DNA of 12,552 nucleotides from CAZVAR01 sp964625225 (GTDB lineage: Bacteria > Pseudomonadota > Alphaproteobacteria > JAJUGE01). How positions within the stretch are numbered: the first letter of the stretch is position 1; each line of letters opens with the position of its first letter. Made by a program: the position numbers and the translations under genes. This document shows, piece after piece, positions 1-4,965 of the stretch. The notes below the pieces were generated by a model that was not told the DNA's origin, searched no databases, and worked only from the letters and a program-made list of their open reading frames with translations. The stretch is taken from assembly GCA_964625225.1 (NCBI GenBank), contig CAZVAR010000114.1, forward strand, positions 1 through 12,552, read 5' to 3'.

Positions 1-183
1 CGCCCGGCCGCCGCGCGCCGCGATGCCCGCCTGCACGGCCGCGGCGTCCTCGACCGACCGGTTGCAGTGGATGCAGACGAACCAGCCGTCCGCGGCCAGC
101 GCCTCGGCGATCGCGCGGCCGACCCGCCGCGCCGCGCCCGTCACCAGCACGGCTTTCGGACCCCCCGCCGGACTCGTCACCAT
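1..183 (-). CDS. SDR-family reductase, pteridine reductase/FolM-like (5' part only)
   Basis: Only the first 61 codons are in the window; the gene continues past the left edge. The protein opens with a short tail, then VLVTGAARRVGRAIAEAL at about residues 12-29. That is a Rossmann-fold dinucleotide-binding motif of the form TGxxxRxG, the variant typical of pteridine reductase and FolM (dihydromonapterin reductase) rather than the usual TGxxxGxG of SDRs. The next strand, FVCIHCNRS, also looks like that group (HYNRS in relatives). The expected role is NADPH-dependent reduction of a pterin, but the catalytic residues are outside the window, so the substrate is inferred only from the cofactor motif. 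The start is ATG at 183-181 with GGAGG (complement of 188-192) only 4 bases upstream. GTG as the second codon (180-178) would have a better 7-base spacing, so the start is uncertain by one codon. Confidence 0.8.
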   Translation of the reverse strand, partial: MVTSPAGGPKAVLVTGAARRVGRAIAEALAADGWFVCIHCNRSVEDAAAVQAGIAARGGRA

Positions 184-427
184 CCTTCCTCCCGATCGGG
201 GCGGCACCGCGGGCTTCCGCCACCCCCGGACCGCGTATCGCTGCCACCCGCCCCCGGCGCCGGCCGTGGCTTGCGCCGGCCGGCCCGCGGGGCCGCGATC
301 CCGTTGCGCTCGCCGGGCTCCGCACTCATGGTAAGCGGCCCATTAAACTTCACCGGAATCGCCCGCCCTTTGCGTCTATACTCAAAACTCCGTTGAGCCT
401 TCTTCGATTCTGTCGATGCGATAAATT

Positions 428-439
428 TTGTATTTACAA
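428..439. repeat. Short perfect dyad TTGTA-TT-TACAA
   Basis: This is a perfect 5+5 inverted repeat with a 2-base centre in the AT-rich part of the region upstream of the 530-1042 gene. It lies only 5 bases from the next dyad. It could be an operator half or chance in an AT-rich patch. Confidence 0.35.
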
Positions 440-444
440 TTTCG

Positions 445-465
445 TGTCAATCTCGTTCATTGACA
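445..465. promoter_or_regulatory. Perfect dyad TGTCAAT-N7-ATTGACA, candidate operator
   Basis: The 7-base arms at 445-451 and 459-465 are exactly complementary around a 7-base spacer (CTCGTTC). The total size of 21 bp suits a dimeric HTH regulator. It lies 64 bases upstream of the ATG at 530 and over the likely promoter area. There is no T-tract and no upstream transcript on this strand to terminate, so an operator is more likely than a terminator. The regulator is not identifiable from the sequence. Confidence 0.45.
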
Positions 466-529
466 TTCGGTTGCGATCGCGCCGCAGGCTCCGCGCTGCG
501 TGTCGACCGGCAGGATTCGGGAGTTCCCT

Positions 530-1042
530 ATGCAGCAACAGCACATCGATCTAGGCTTCGTGCTCGGCAACACGCTCGCGGATCTGAGCTGGACCGGCTT
601 CACCTTCGTCTGCGCCCTCGGGCTGATCGGCCTGCTTTGGTGCGTGCTGCCATTTGCCGTGTTCGGCGTCAAGCGCCGTCTCGACGCGATCGAGAACGCG
701 CAGCGCCATCAAACCGAGCTCCTGATCGCCGAGTTGCGCCGCGCCAACGAGATCCTGACCCGGCGTATCGGCGGCTCGGCATCGGCGGAAGGAACCGACC
801 CGTGGCACGGCGTTCCGGCCCAGGCTGCCGCGCCGGCAGCAGGCGCCGCTGCAGCCGGCCTGCGCCCCGCCGCGCTCGCTGCGGGCCAGCGCCCGCCCGC
901 GGAGCCGCTCGCCCCCGTCCTGGTCCAGGCGACCCAGTACGAGCCCTATCCCGACGATCCGCGCCCCGAGGCGCCGACTCCACGGCGCGAGCTGCGCTGG
1001 AGCCGCTTCGGCCAGTCACGGTCCAGCGGCTCCGTCGCCTGA
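530..1042 (+). CDS. Small single-pass membrane protein with LW..PFA.FGV..RLD motif (paralog of the 8759-9016 gene)
   Basis: The function is unknown. The protein has 170 residues: a short N-terminus, one hydrophobic segment at about 22-45, then PFAVFGVKRRLDAIENAQR (41-59) leading into an amphipathic, probably helical stretch (about 48-77). A long Ala/Pro/Arg-rich, apparently disordered tail follows (about 80-170). The juxtamembrane block is shared with the 85-aa protein at 8759-9016: residues 36-76 align without gaps to residues 16-56 of that protein with 21 of 41 identities. The basic residues after the hydrophobic segment suggest the tail is cytoplasmic. ATG 530 is chosen because GGGAG at 519-523 sits 6 bases upstream; an in-frame GTG at 500 would add 10 residues but lacks a ribosome site. 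A 6-bp stem (1047-1052/1062-1067) follows the stop without a T-tract. It is probably monocistronic. Confidence 0.8.
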   Translation: MQQQHIDLGFVLGNTLADLSWTGFTFVCALGLIGLLWCVLPFAVFGVKRRLDAIENAQRHQTELLIAELRRANEILTRRIGGSASAEGTDPWHGVPAQAAAPAAGAAAAGLRPAALAAGQRPPAEPLAPVLVQATQYEPYPDDPRPEAPTPRRELRWSRFGQSRSSGSVA

Positions 1043-1199
1043 GCCGACGCCGCCACGTACCCGGCGTACATTGCACGGCGCGGCCCGCCGAGGTGCGGTT
1101 CGCGCCTTTCGTGCATCCGGCCGCTGCCTTCCCGCTATCGCGTCGATGCCGGGCGGTGCATGATCGGCCGACATCGAACGCCAGTAGGGAGATCGGCGT

Positions 1200-1988
1200 A
1201 TGCAGGTGAGGATGGACGGGCGTACCGCCCTGGTGACCGGCGGCAGCCTTGGCCTCGGCCGGGCGATGGCACGGCGGTTCGTCGAAGCCGGCGCCTCGGT
1301 CGCGATCGTCGCGCGGCGGCCCGAGGTGCTGGAGGAAGCCAAGCGGGAGATCGCCGAAGCCGGCCCGGGCCGGGTCGAGGCCTATCCGTGCGACGTGAGC
1401 GATGCGGCGGCCGTGCAGTCGATGTTCCAGTCCGTCGAGCGCGATTTCGGCCGGGTCGATATCCTGGTCAACAATGCCGGGACGTCACGGACCGGACGCT
1501 TCGAGGAGATCACCGACGAAATCTGGCAGGCGGATTTCGACCTGAAGCTGTTCGCGGCGATCCGCCTCTGCCGGCTCGCTCTGCCCGGCATGAAGGCGCG
1601 GCGCTGGGGCCGCATCATCAATGTCCTGAACATCGGCGCCAAGGCGCCGAGCGCCGGCTCGGCGCCGACCAGCGTCACCCGGGCCGCCGGCATGGCGCTG
1701 ACCAAGGTGCTGGCCGGTGAGGGCGCACCGCACAACGTGCTCGTGAACGCCCTCTGCACCGGCTACATCGTCAGCGACCAGTGGGTTCGCCGGCACGCCC
1801 GCGAAGCGGCGGACCAGCCCTTCGAGACCTTCCTGGAGGAGCGTGCGAAGCGGTTGGCCGTCCCCCTCGGCCGCTTCGGAAGCGCGGAGGAGTTCGCCAA
1901 TCTGGCCTGCTTCCTGGCCTCCGACGCCGGCTCCTATATTACCGGCACCGCCATCAATGTGGATGGCGGCCGCTCGCCGGTCGTCTGA
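1200..1988 (+). CDS. SDR-family protein with degenerate catalytic tetrad
   Basis: This is a 262-residue Rossmann-fold protein of classical SDR length. It has TGGSLGLG at 13-20 (cofactor loop), CDV at 64-66, NNAG at 91-94 and a C-terminal NVDGG at 253-257, all hallmarks of 3-oxoacyl-ACP-reductase-like SDRs. The active site does not match. Where SDRs have Ser then Tyr 13 residues later and Lys four after that, this protein has Asn144, Thr157 and Arg161. The N-S-Y-K asparagine is also replaced, apparently by Lys116 in FDLKLFAAI. The surrounding sequence is intact and well conserved in character, so this looks like a distinct subfamily rather than a decaying gene. NAD(P)-dependent oxidoreductase activity by the usual mechanism is therefore doubtful. 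The start ATG has AGGGAG at 1186-1191, 8 bases upstream. It converges on the next gene with 9 bases between stops. Confidence 0.9.
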   Translation: MQVRMDGRTALVTGGSLGLGRAMARRFVEAGASVAIVARRPEVLEEAKREIAEAGPGRVEAYPCDVSDAAAVQSMFQSVERDFGRVDILVNNAGTSRTGRFEEITDEIWQADFDLKLFAAIRLCRLALPGMKARRWGRIINVLNIGAKAPSAGSAPTSVTRAAGMALTKVLAGEGAPHNVLVNALCTGYIVSDQWVRRHAREAADQPFETFLEERAKRLAVPLGRFGSAEEFANLACFLASDAGSYITGTAINVDGGRSPVV

Positions 1989-1997
1989 CGCCGACGA

Positions 1998-2528
1998 TCA
2001 GGACGGCGAGGCCTCCGGGCTGGCAGCGGCGGTCCGGAGGCGACGACGCTGCGGCTCGCCCTGCGGGAACCGTGCCCGCAGCGTCGCTGACCGAACCGCC
2101 GAGGGGGTGTGAACGCTCGAATATTCGATGTCGGCCACCAGCTCCCGCGCCGACGAACGGGGCTCCCGGCCCACATAGAAGTCGACCTTACTCGACTGCT
2201 CGGGCGGAACCTCGAGATCGATCGCGAGCACGTCCGAGATTTCGCTCGATTCGTATGTCGACGAGCGGCTCCGACTCGGCGCGTCCGAGAGGAAGAACAC
2301 GCCGCGCTCATGGTTCTGGATCACCAGTGAGCGGAGCAGGACCGGGCGATCGCTCGGGTTATGCGCCAGCAGCGCGGCCCGCAGCGTGTCCGTTTCCATC
2401 ACCTCGTCCTCGAACTGGATCTCAAACCAGGGCTCCGCGTTGCGCGGAGCGCGGTATCCCAGCACCAAGGCGCAGAGCACACCCACCGCGCCGACGACCG
2501 CCGCCAGGATCTCGAGCCACTCGATCAT
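1998..2528 (-). CDS. Membrane-anchored protein of unknown function
   Basis: The protein has 176 residues. Residues 6-24 (EILAAVVGAVGVLCALVLG) form one hydrophobic helix without a cleavable-signal pattern, so it is probably an N-terminal anchor. Residues about 34-155 alternate polar and hydrophobic residues in a way that suggests a beta-sandwich (for example LLAHNPSDRPVLLRSLVI at 53-70, then VDFYVG at 115-120). The C-terminal 25 residues are Arg/Ala/Ser-rich. I do not recognise the family. ATG 2528 is preferred because GGAGG (complement of 2534-2538) lies 5 bases upstream; an in-frame GTG at 2540 would overlap that site. Overlapping plus-strand frames are Arg/Pro/Ser-rich shadows. No partner gene is evident; the next gene upstream on this strand is 242 bases away. 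Confidence 0.75.
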   Translation of the reverse strand: MIEWLEILAAVVGAVGVLCALVLGYRAPRNAEPWFEIQFEDEVMETDTLRAALLAHNPSDRPVLLRSLVIQNHERGVFFLSDAPSRSRSSTYESSEISDVLAIDLEVPPEQSSKVDFYVGREPRSSARELVADIEYSSVHTPSAVRSATLRARFPQGEPQRRRLRTAAASPEASPS

Positions 2529-2706
2529 CACGTCCTCCACCGCAGCAGCAGGGCACCCGCGTGCTGTACCGCGCCCTCCTCATTGCTCGGACCGGCTCCG
2601 CACCACCCCGATACCGCAGGACCTGCCCGCGTACGGGGCAGAGATCGGCGAACCGCGATCCTCTTTCGAGGAAGGTGACGAAAGTAGCGTGAAATTAGCG
2701 TTTTCG

Positions 2707-2733
2707 CGTGGGCTATCAAGAATTAAGCCCACG
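2707..2733. repeat. Inverted repeat CGTGGGCT-N11-AGCCCACG
   Basis: The 8-bp arms at 2707-2714 and 2726-2733 are perfect around an 11-base AT-rich loop. The repeat lies between the 51-aa gene (stop at 2771) and the start of the next minus-strand gene. A second near-palindrome (2741-2754, GGGTAGGCCTGCCC) abuts it. On the minus strand these could form consecutive hairpins after the 51-aa gene, but neither is followed by a T-tract, so a Rho-independent terminator is not established. RNA stabilisation or an operator are alternatives. Confidence 0.4.
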
Positions 2734-2770
2734 TGCAGGAGGGTAGGCCTGCCCGTGCACCGGCGCGGAA

Positions 2771-2926
2771 CTACCGCAACAGCGGTACCACGATGGAGAG
2801 GATACCGGCCCAGATGGAAAAGTTCACGGTCAGGGCCAGCCACATCAACAGGCGACGGCTCGGCCGCCAGCGCGCACCGCCTCCCCGACCGGCATACTCC
2901 GCCGGCGCTGCCACCGCCTTGACCAT
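2771..2926 (-). CDS. 51-aa single-pass membrane protein
   Basis: The protein has 51 residues. It starts MVKAVAAPAEYAGRGGGARW, followed by a basic stretch (RRPSRR-like, about 19-25) and a hydrophobic helix from about residue 26 to the end (LLMWLALTVNFSIWAG, then ILSIVVPLLR). The Gly/Arg-rich N-terminus and basic residues before the helix suggest N-in, C-out. I do not recognise a family. Support for a real gene comes from the single clean transmembrane helix, a G-rich ribosome-site-like stretch 5 bases before the ATG, and a good promoter geometry at 2956-2984 that puts the transcript start about 23 bases before the ATG. The stop is TAG at 2773-2771. It is preceded by the bactofilin gene on the same strand (125 bases away). 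It is easily missed by gene callers because of its size. Confidence 0.6.
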   Translation of the reverse strand: MVKAVAAPAEYAGRGGGARWRPSRRLLMWLALTVNFSIWAGILSIVVPLLR

Positions 2927-2955
2927 CGGATCCCCCCGTTTATGCTTTGGATCAG

Positions 2956-2984
2956 ACGGTAGCAGCGTACACCGAAATCGTCAA
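2956..2984 (-). promoter_or_regulatory. Candidate sigma-70-type promoter of the 51-aa gene
   Basis: On the minus strand, TTGACG (complement of 2979-2984) is separated by exactly 17 bases from TACCGT (complement of 2956-2961). The -35 matches the consensus at 5 of 6 positions. The -10 keeps the T, A and final T. The predicted transcript start near 2949 leaves a 23-base leader before ATG 2926. The -35 lies inside the dyad at 2977-2999. Confidence 0.45.
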
Positions 2985-2999
2985 AAAAAGATTGACGAT
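2977..2999. promoter_or_regulatory. Perfect dyad ATCGTCAA-N7-TTGACGAT over a -35 element
   Basis: The 8-base arms at 2977-2984 and 2992-2999 are perfectly complementary around an A-rich 7-base spacer. The left arm contains the candidate -35 of the 51-aa gene, so a bound dimer would occlude RNA polymerase. On the minus strand it also follows the bactofilin stop by about 50 bases, but the second arm is followed by only TTTC, so it is a poor Rho-independent terminator. An operator is the better reading. Confidence 0.5.
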
Positions 3000-3051
3000 C
3001 CTCAACGCGGCGCCGGCGGCCGCCCCGCTCCGGCCGGCACCGTGCTTCCGG

Positions 3052-3762
3052 TCAGGCGCCCGCCGGCGATGCGACCTTTTCGTCGCGGCCCTCGGCCTTG
3101 GCCGGCTCACGCGTACGCGCCGCCTCGGCCGGCCGCTTCGCGCCGTCTTTGGACAGGACTTCCGTGTCGCCCGCGATCTCGCCGCCCGCCTCGATGGCGA
3201 TCTGGCCGTAACGGATCTTCCCGGAGACCTTGCCGGTCGAATGGATCGTCAGCCGCTCGCGCGCGGTCAGGTCGCCCTCGAACCGGCCGCGGACATGGGC
3301 ACTGTCGATCTCCACCTTGCCGACGAACACGCCACCCTCGGCGATCTCGATGATCCGGCTCCGCATCGACGCTTCGACATGGCCTTCGACGACCAGCGTA
3401 TCGCAGTCGGCAATCTCACCCTTGAGGCGAATATTGCGGCCGACGATCAGCTTGCTGCCTTCCTTCTCCGGATCCTCCGCCGCCATTGCTCCGGCCGGGC
3501 CGGGCATGCCCGGGCGGATGCCGCCCTCACCGATGCCGCGATAGTTCGGATAGTTCGGAACTGGGGTCTTCAACTCGGCCATGGTCACTCCTTGCTGCGG
3601 TTCGGCCCTGGCCGGCGCCGCGCCGCCCTGATTCCCTGCCTCCGGGGACGGATCCCGGGCCGGTGCTGCCGTCTCGCGGGGATATGCCGGCGCCGGCCAT
3701 TTCTTATCCTCGCCGTCCGTCCTCGTTCCCAGGGGCTTGCCGAAAAGCGTGGGTTTCTTCAT
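3052..3762 (-). CDS. Bactofilin (polymer-forming cytoskeletal protein)
   Basis: Bactofilins polymerise without nucleotide into filaments at the inner membrane and position cell-wall or polarity proteins. The protein has 236 residues from this start. A Pro/Ala-rich linker (1-103) is followed by the bactofilin beta-helix domain at about 104-203 (KLIVGRNIRLKGEI, CDTLVVEGHVEA, EGGVFVGKVEI, GRFEGDLTARERLTI, GKVSGKIRYGQIAIEAGG), with one repeat about every 17-18 residues. A charged Ala/Glu/Arg-rich tail (204-236) ends it. The start is uncertain. ATG 3762 gives an N-terminus MKKPTLFGKP that resembles the short membrane-targeting peptide of other bactofilins but has a weak ribosome site. An in-frame ATG at 3582 (MAELKTPV) has a strong AAGGAG 5 bases upstream and would give 176 residues with the domain intact. 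The gene is divergent from the HTH gene at 4135. Confidence 0.92.
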   Translation of the reverse strand: MKKPTLFGKPLGTRTDGEDKKWPAPAYPRETAAPARDPSPEAGNQGGAAPARAEPQQGVTMAELKTPVPNYPNYRGIGEGGIRPGMPGPAGAMAAEDPEKEGSKLIVGRNIRLKGEIADCDTLVVEGHVEASMRSRIIEIAEGGVFVGKVEIDSAHVRGRFEGDLTARERLTIHSTGKVSGKIRYGQIAIEAGGEIAGDTEVLSKDGAKRPAEAARTREPAKAEGRDEKVASPAGA

Positions 3763-3929
3763 CTGCAACTCGCAAAGGTCCGATCGCTGCCTTCCGATTC
3801 GGGCGCAGCATCGCCAGCGGCAGCACTACACCGTGCACCGGCCAGTCGCGACGCGACCTACGATGGTGCCTGAATCAAAATCTCAGAGGCAATTCGGCGT
3901 GAACGCCTCCACCGACACGTTTGCGGGCG

Positions 3930-3958
3930 ATAACATCAGAAATCGAGAGCGGACGCAA
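3930..3958 (-). promoter_or_regulatory. Candidate promoter for the bactofilin gene
   Basis: On the minus strand TTGCGT (complement of 3953-3958) is 17 bases from TGTTAT (complement of 3930-3935). Both hexamers match the sigma-70 consensus at 4 of 6 positions with ideal spacing. The implied leader to ATG 3762 is about 160 bases, which is long, so another start point nearer the gene cannot be excluded. Confidence 0.35.
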
Positions 3959-3987
3959 TCGAAGTGATCGGCGTCGCGGAACTTTCT

Positions 3988-4008
3988 GGGGATACTGGCC
4001 CCATCCCC
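3988..4008. repeat. Inverted repeat GGGGAT-N9-ATCCCC
   Basis: Perfect 6-bp arms at 3988-3993 and 4003-4008 lie in the shared upstream region of the bactofilin and HTH genes, immediately before a second palindrome GGGCGCCC (4009-4016). It could be an operator. It could also be chance in GC-rich DNA. Confidence 0.3.
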
Positions 4009-4134
4009 GGGCGCCCGAAAAAGACGGCGCTCGAGCCTCCGATGCGTCCAGTGCCGCCCTATAGTTAGTTCTGCGTGTCCGCGGTTCGTTCCGGGGCCGT
4101 GGGCGCGAACAGGGAGCCGAGGAGGGATCGCGCC

Positions 4135-4599
4135 GTGACCACACTGAAGGAGTTCGAAGCGGCCCTGCGCGAGCGCGGGATGGAGGAGGCGCTTGCGATC
4201 CTGGAGGCGCTGCGCCGGCGGGACCGGGCGCGACGATCGGCCGCGCCAGCCCGACGTATCGTCGGGCGCCGGATGACGCCGGAACTGGCCCGGCAGATTC
4301 TCAATCTCCACGAGACGACCGGTATGACGCAGCAGGAGATCGCGTTCCGGCTCGGGGTGAATCAGGGACGCGTCAACGAGGTGGTCAAGCACGGCAAATG
4401 GCTGAGCGGGGCCCCGGATGCCCCCGAGGCGATCGCACGCGACCGTGCGCTCGAACGGGCGGCCCGTGCGGCCGGGCGGAGCCGTCGCGAAGCCGGGCGG
4501 CGGGAGGGCGAGCAGGCGCACCGGCCGCGACCGGCCCGCCGGCCAAGCTTGCCGCGCGGCCGCGACAGCGGCGCACAGCTCGTTCTGGGCGATCTTTGA
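4135..4599 (+). CDS. Small helix-turn-helix DNA-binding protein
   Basis: The protein has 154 residues. An N-terminal helical segment (3-30) is followed by a basic linker. A helix-turn-helix runs at about 48-86: MTPELARQILNLHETTG, then MTQQEIAFRLGVNQGRVNEV with the tight turn at GVNQGR. The pattern NQGRVNEVVKHGKWL is common in small alphaproteobacterial HTH proteins of unnamed function. The rest (about 100-154) is Arg/Ala/Gly-rich, probably disordered, and could add non-specific DNA affinity. The GTG start at 4135 is chosen because GAGGAGGG at 4119-4126 lies about 9 bases upstream; a GTG at 4075 would add 20 residues without a ribosome site. The divergent position next to the bactofilin gene makes autoregulation plus control of the bactofilin a reasonable guess. 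No ligand domain is present. Confidence 0.75.
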   Translation: MTTLKEFEAALRERGMEEALAILEALRRRDRARRSAAPARRIVGRRMTPELARQILNLHETTGMTQQEIAFRLGVNQGRVNEVVKHGKWLSGAPDAPEAIARDRALERAARAAGRSRREAGRREGEQAHRPRPARRPSLPRGRDSGAQLVLGDL

Positions 4600-4764
4600 T
4601 ACCGGACTGCGGGCCCGCGCGCCGGCGACATCCGAGCCGGCGCCGGTGACGGCGACCGGAATCCGGCCGGCACGCCTCCCCGATCCGGGGCGGAACATTG
4701 TATTTTTTCCGCCTATATGTTAATAGTCCGTCTGTCGTATCCGCGTGAAGAGTGAGGACGGGCG

Positions 4765-4833
4765 ATGATGTCGGTCGCCGCTCGGATGCGTGTCTCGCCT
4801 CCCGGTATTCTGTCGTGCCCGGTATTGTCGTGA
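4765..4833 (+). CDS. Possible 22-residue leader peptide upstream of glnE
   Basis: ATG at 4765 is preceded by GAGGA (4754-4758) with 6-base spacing. The ORF reads MMSVAARMRVSPPGILSC and then four more residues before TGA. It lies about 165 bases before glnE and just after the candidate promoter patch. There is no run of a single amino acid codon to suggest classical attenuation. The evidence is only the ribosome site and position, so this may be chance. Confidence 0.25.
   Translation: MMSVAARMRVSPPGILSCPVLS
4801..4832 (+). repeat. Imperfect tandem duplication (17 + 15 bases)
   Basis: CCCGGTATTCTGTCGTG (4801-4817) is followed directly by CCCGGTATTGTCGTG (4818-4832), which is the same sequence minus two bases. 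It looks like a recent small duplication or a doubled protein site in the glnE leader. Confidence 0.6.
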
Positions 4834-4919
4834 CGGAGGCGATCACGGGATCGCCGGCCGGCGGAAGACGGCAAGGGCGGGTGTCTCCACCGGGATGGCC
4901 GGGCTCTGTCCCGCATCAA

Positions 4920-4965
4920 CCCCCATGGATCCCCACCACACCCCCATGAACCCCCACGAAACCCC
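4920..4965. repeat. Five helically phased C4-5 tracts (G-tracts on the minus strand)
   Basis: Runs of C occur at 4920-4924, 4931-4934, 4941-4945, 4951-4955 and 4962-4965. Their starts are 11, 10, 10 and 11 bases apart, and the gaps are 5 or 6 bases. On the minus strand this is five runs of at least four G with short loops, which satisfies the usual G-quadruplex definition with one run to spare. It ends 33 bases before the glnE ATG. The near-10.5-base period would also put all tracts on one face of the helix. Confidence 0.7.

Larger units (their letters stand above)
184..529. other. Intergenic regulatory region between divergent genes
   Basis: This region separates two divergent genes. The left part (184-330) is extremely GC-rich with several GC palindromes and no credible gene. 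From about 340 the composition shifts to AT-rich, which is unusual here and suggests promoters. It contains a TATACT hexamer at 377-382, a TTGTA/TACAA dyad at 428-439 and a TGTCAAT/ATTGACA dyad at 445-465. A TTTACA at 433-438 could be a -35, but the matching -10 (TTCATT, 456-461) is poor. Short reading frames crossing the region are Arg/Pro-rich shadows. Confidence 0.5.
3763..4134. other. Divergent regulatory region between bactofilin and HTH gene
   Basis: This region holds no credible gene. Visible contents are a minus-strand promoter candidate (3930-3958), the short palindrome GGCGT-GA-ACGCC at 3896-3907, and an inverted repeat GGGGAT-N9-ATCCCC at 3988-4008 next to the palindrome GGGCGCCC (4009-4016). 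There is also a plus-strand -10-like TATAGT at 4060-4065 with no clear -35. The inverted repeats lie between the two promoter candidates, as expected for an operator controlling both directions. Confidence 0.5.

Noticed and set aside
460..1209. 249-aa plus-strand ORF overlapping the 530-1042 gene
   Set aside because: It is extremely Arg-rich with no hydrophobic core. The alternative frame has a ribosome site, a membrane helix and a paralog in the window.
2947..3873. 308-aa plus-strand ORF opposite the bactofilin
   Set aside because: The minus-strand frame encodes a clear bactofilin repeat domain; the plus frame is its Leu/Arg/Ala-rich antisense shadow.
4675..4710. Terminator after the HTH gene
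   Set aside because: The CCCCG-ATC-CGGGG stem is only 5 bp, and the T-run begins 13 bases after it rather than directly, so it does not meet the Rho-independent pattern.
4920..4965. CRISPR-like or simple tandem repeat array
   Set aside because: The intervals are only 10-11 bases and only the C-runs recur; the intervening bases differ, so it is neither a CRISPR nor a unit-repeat microsatellite.
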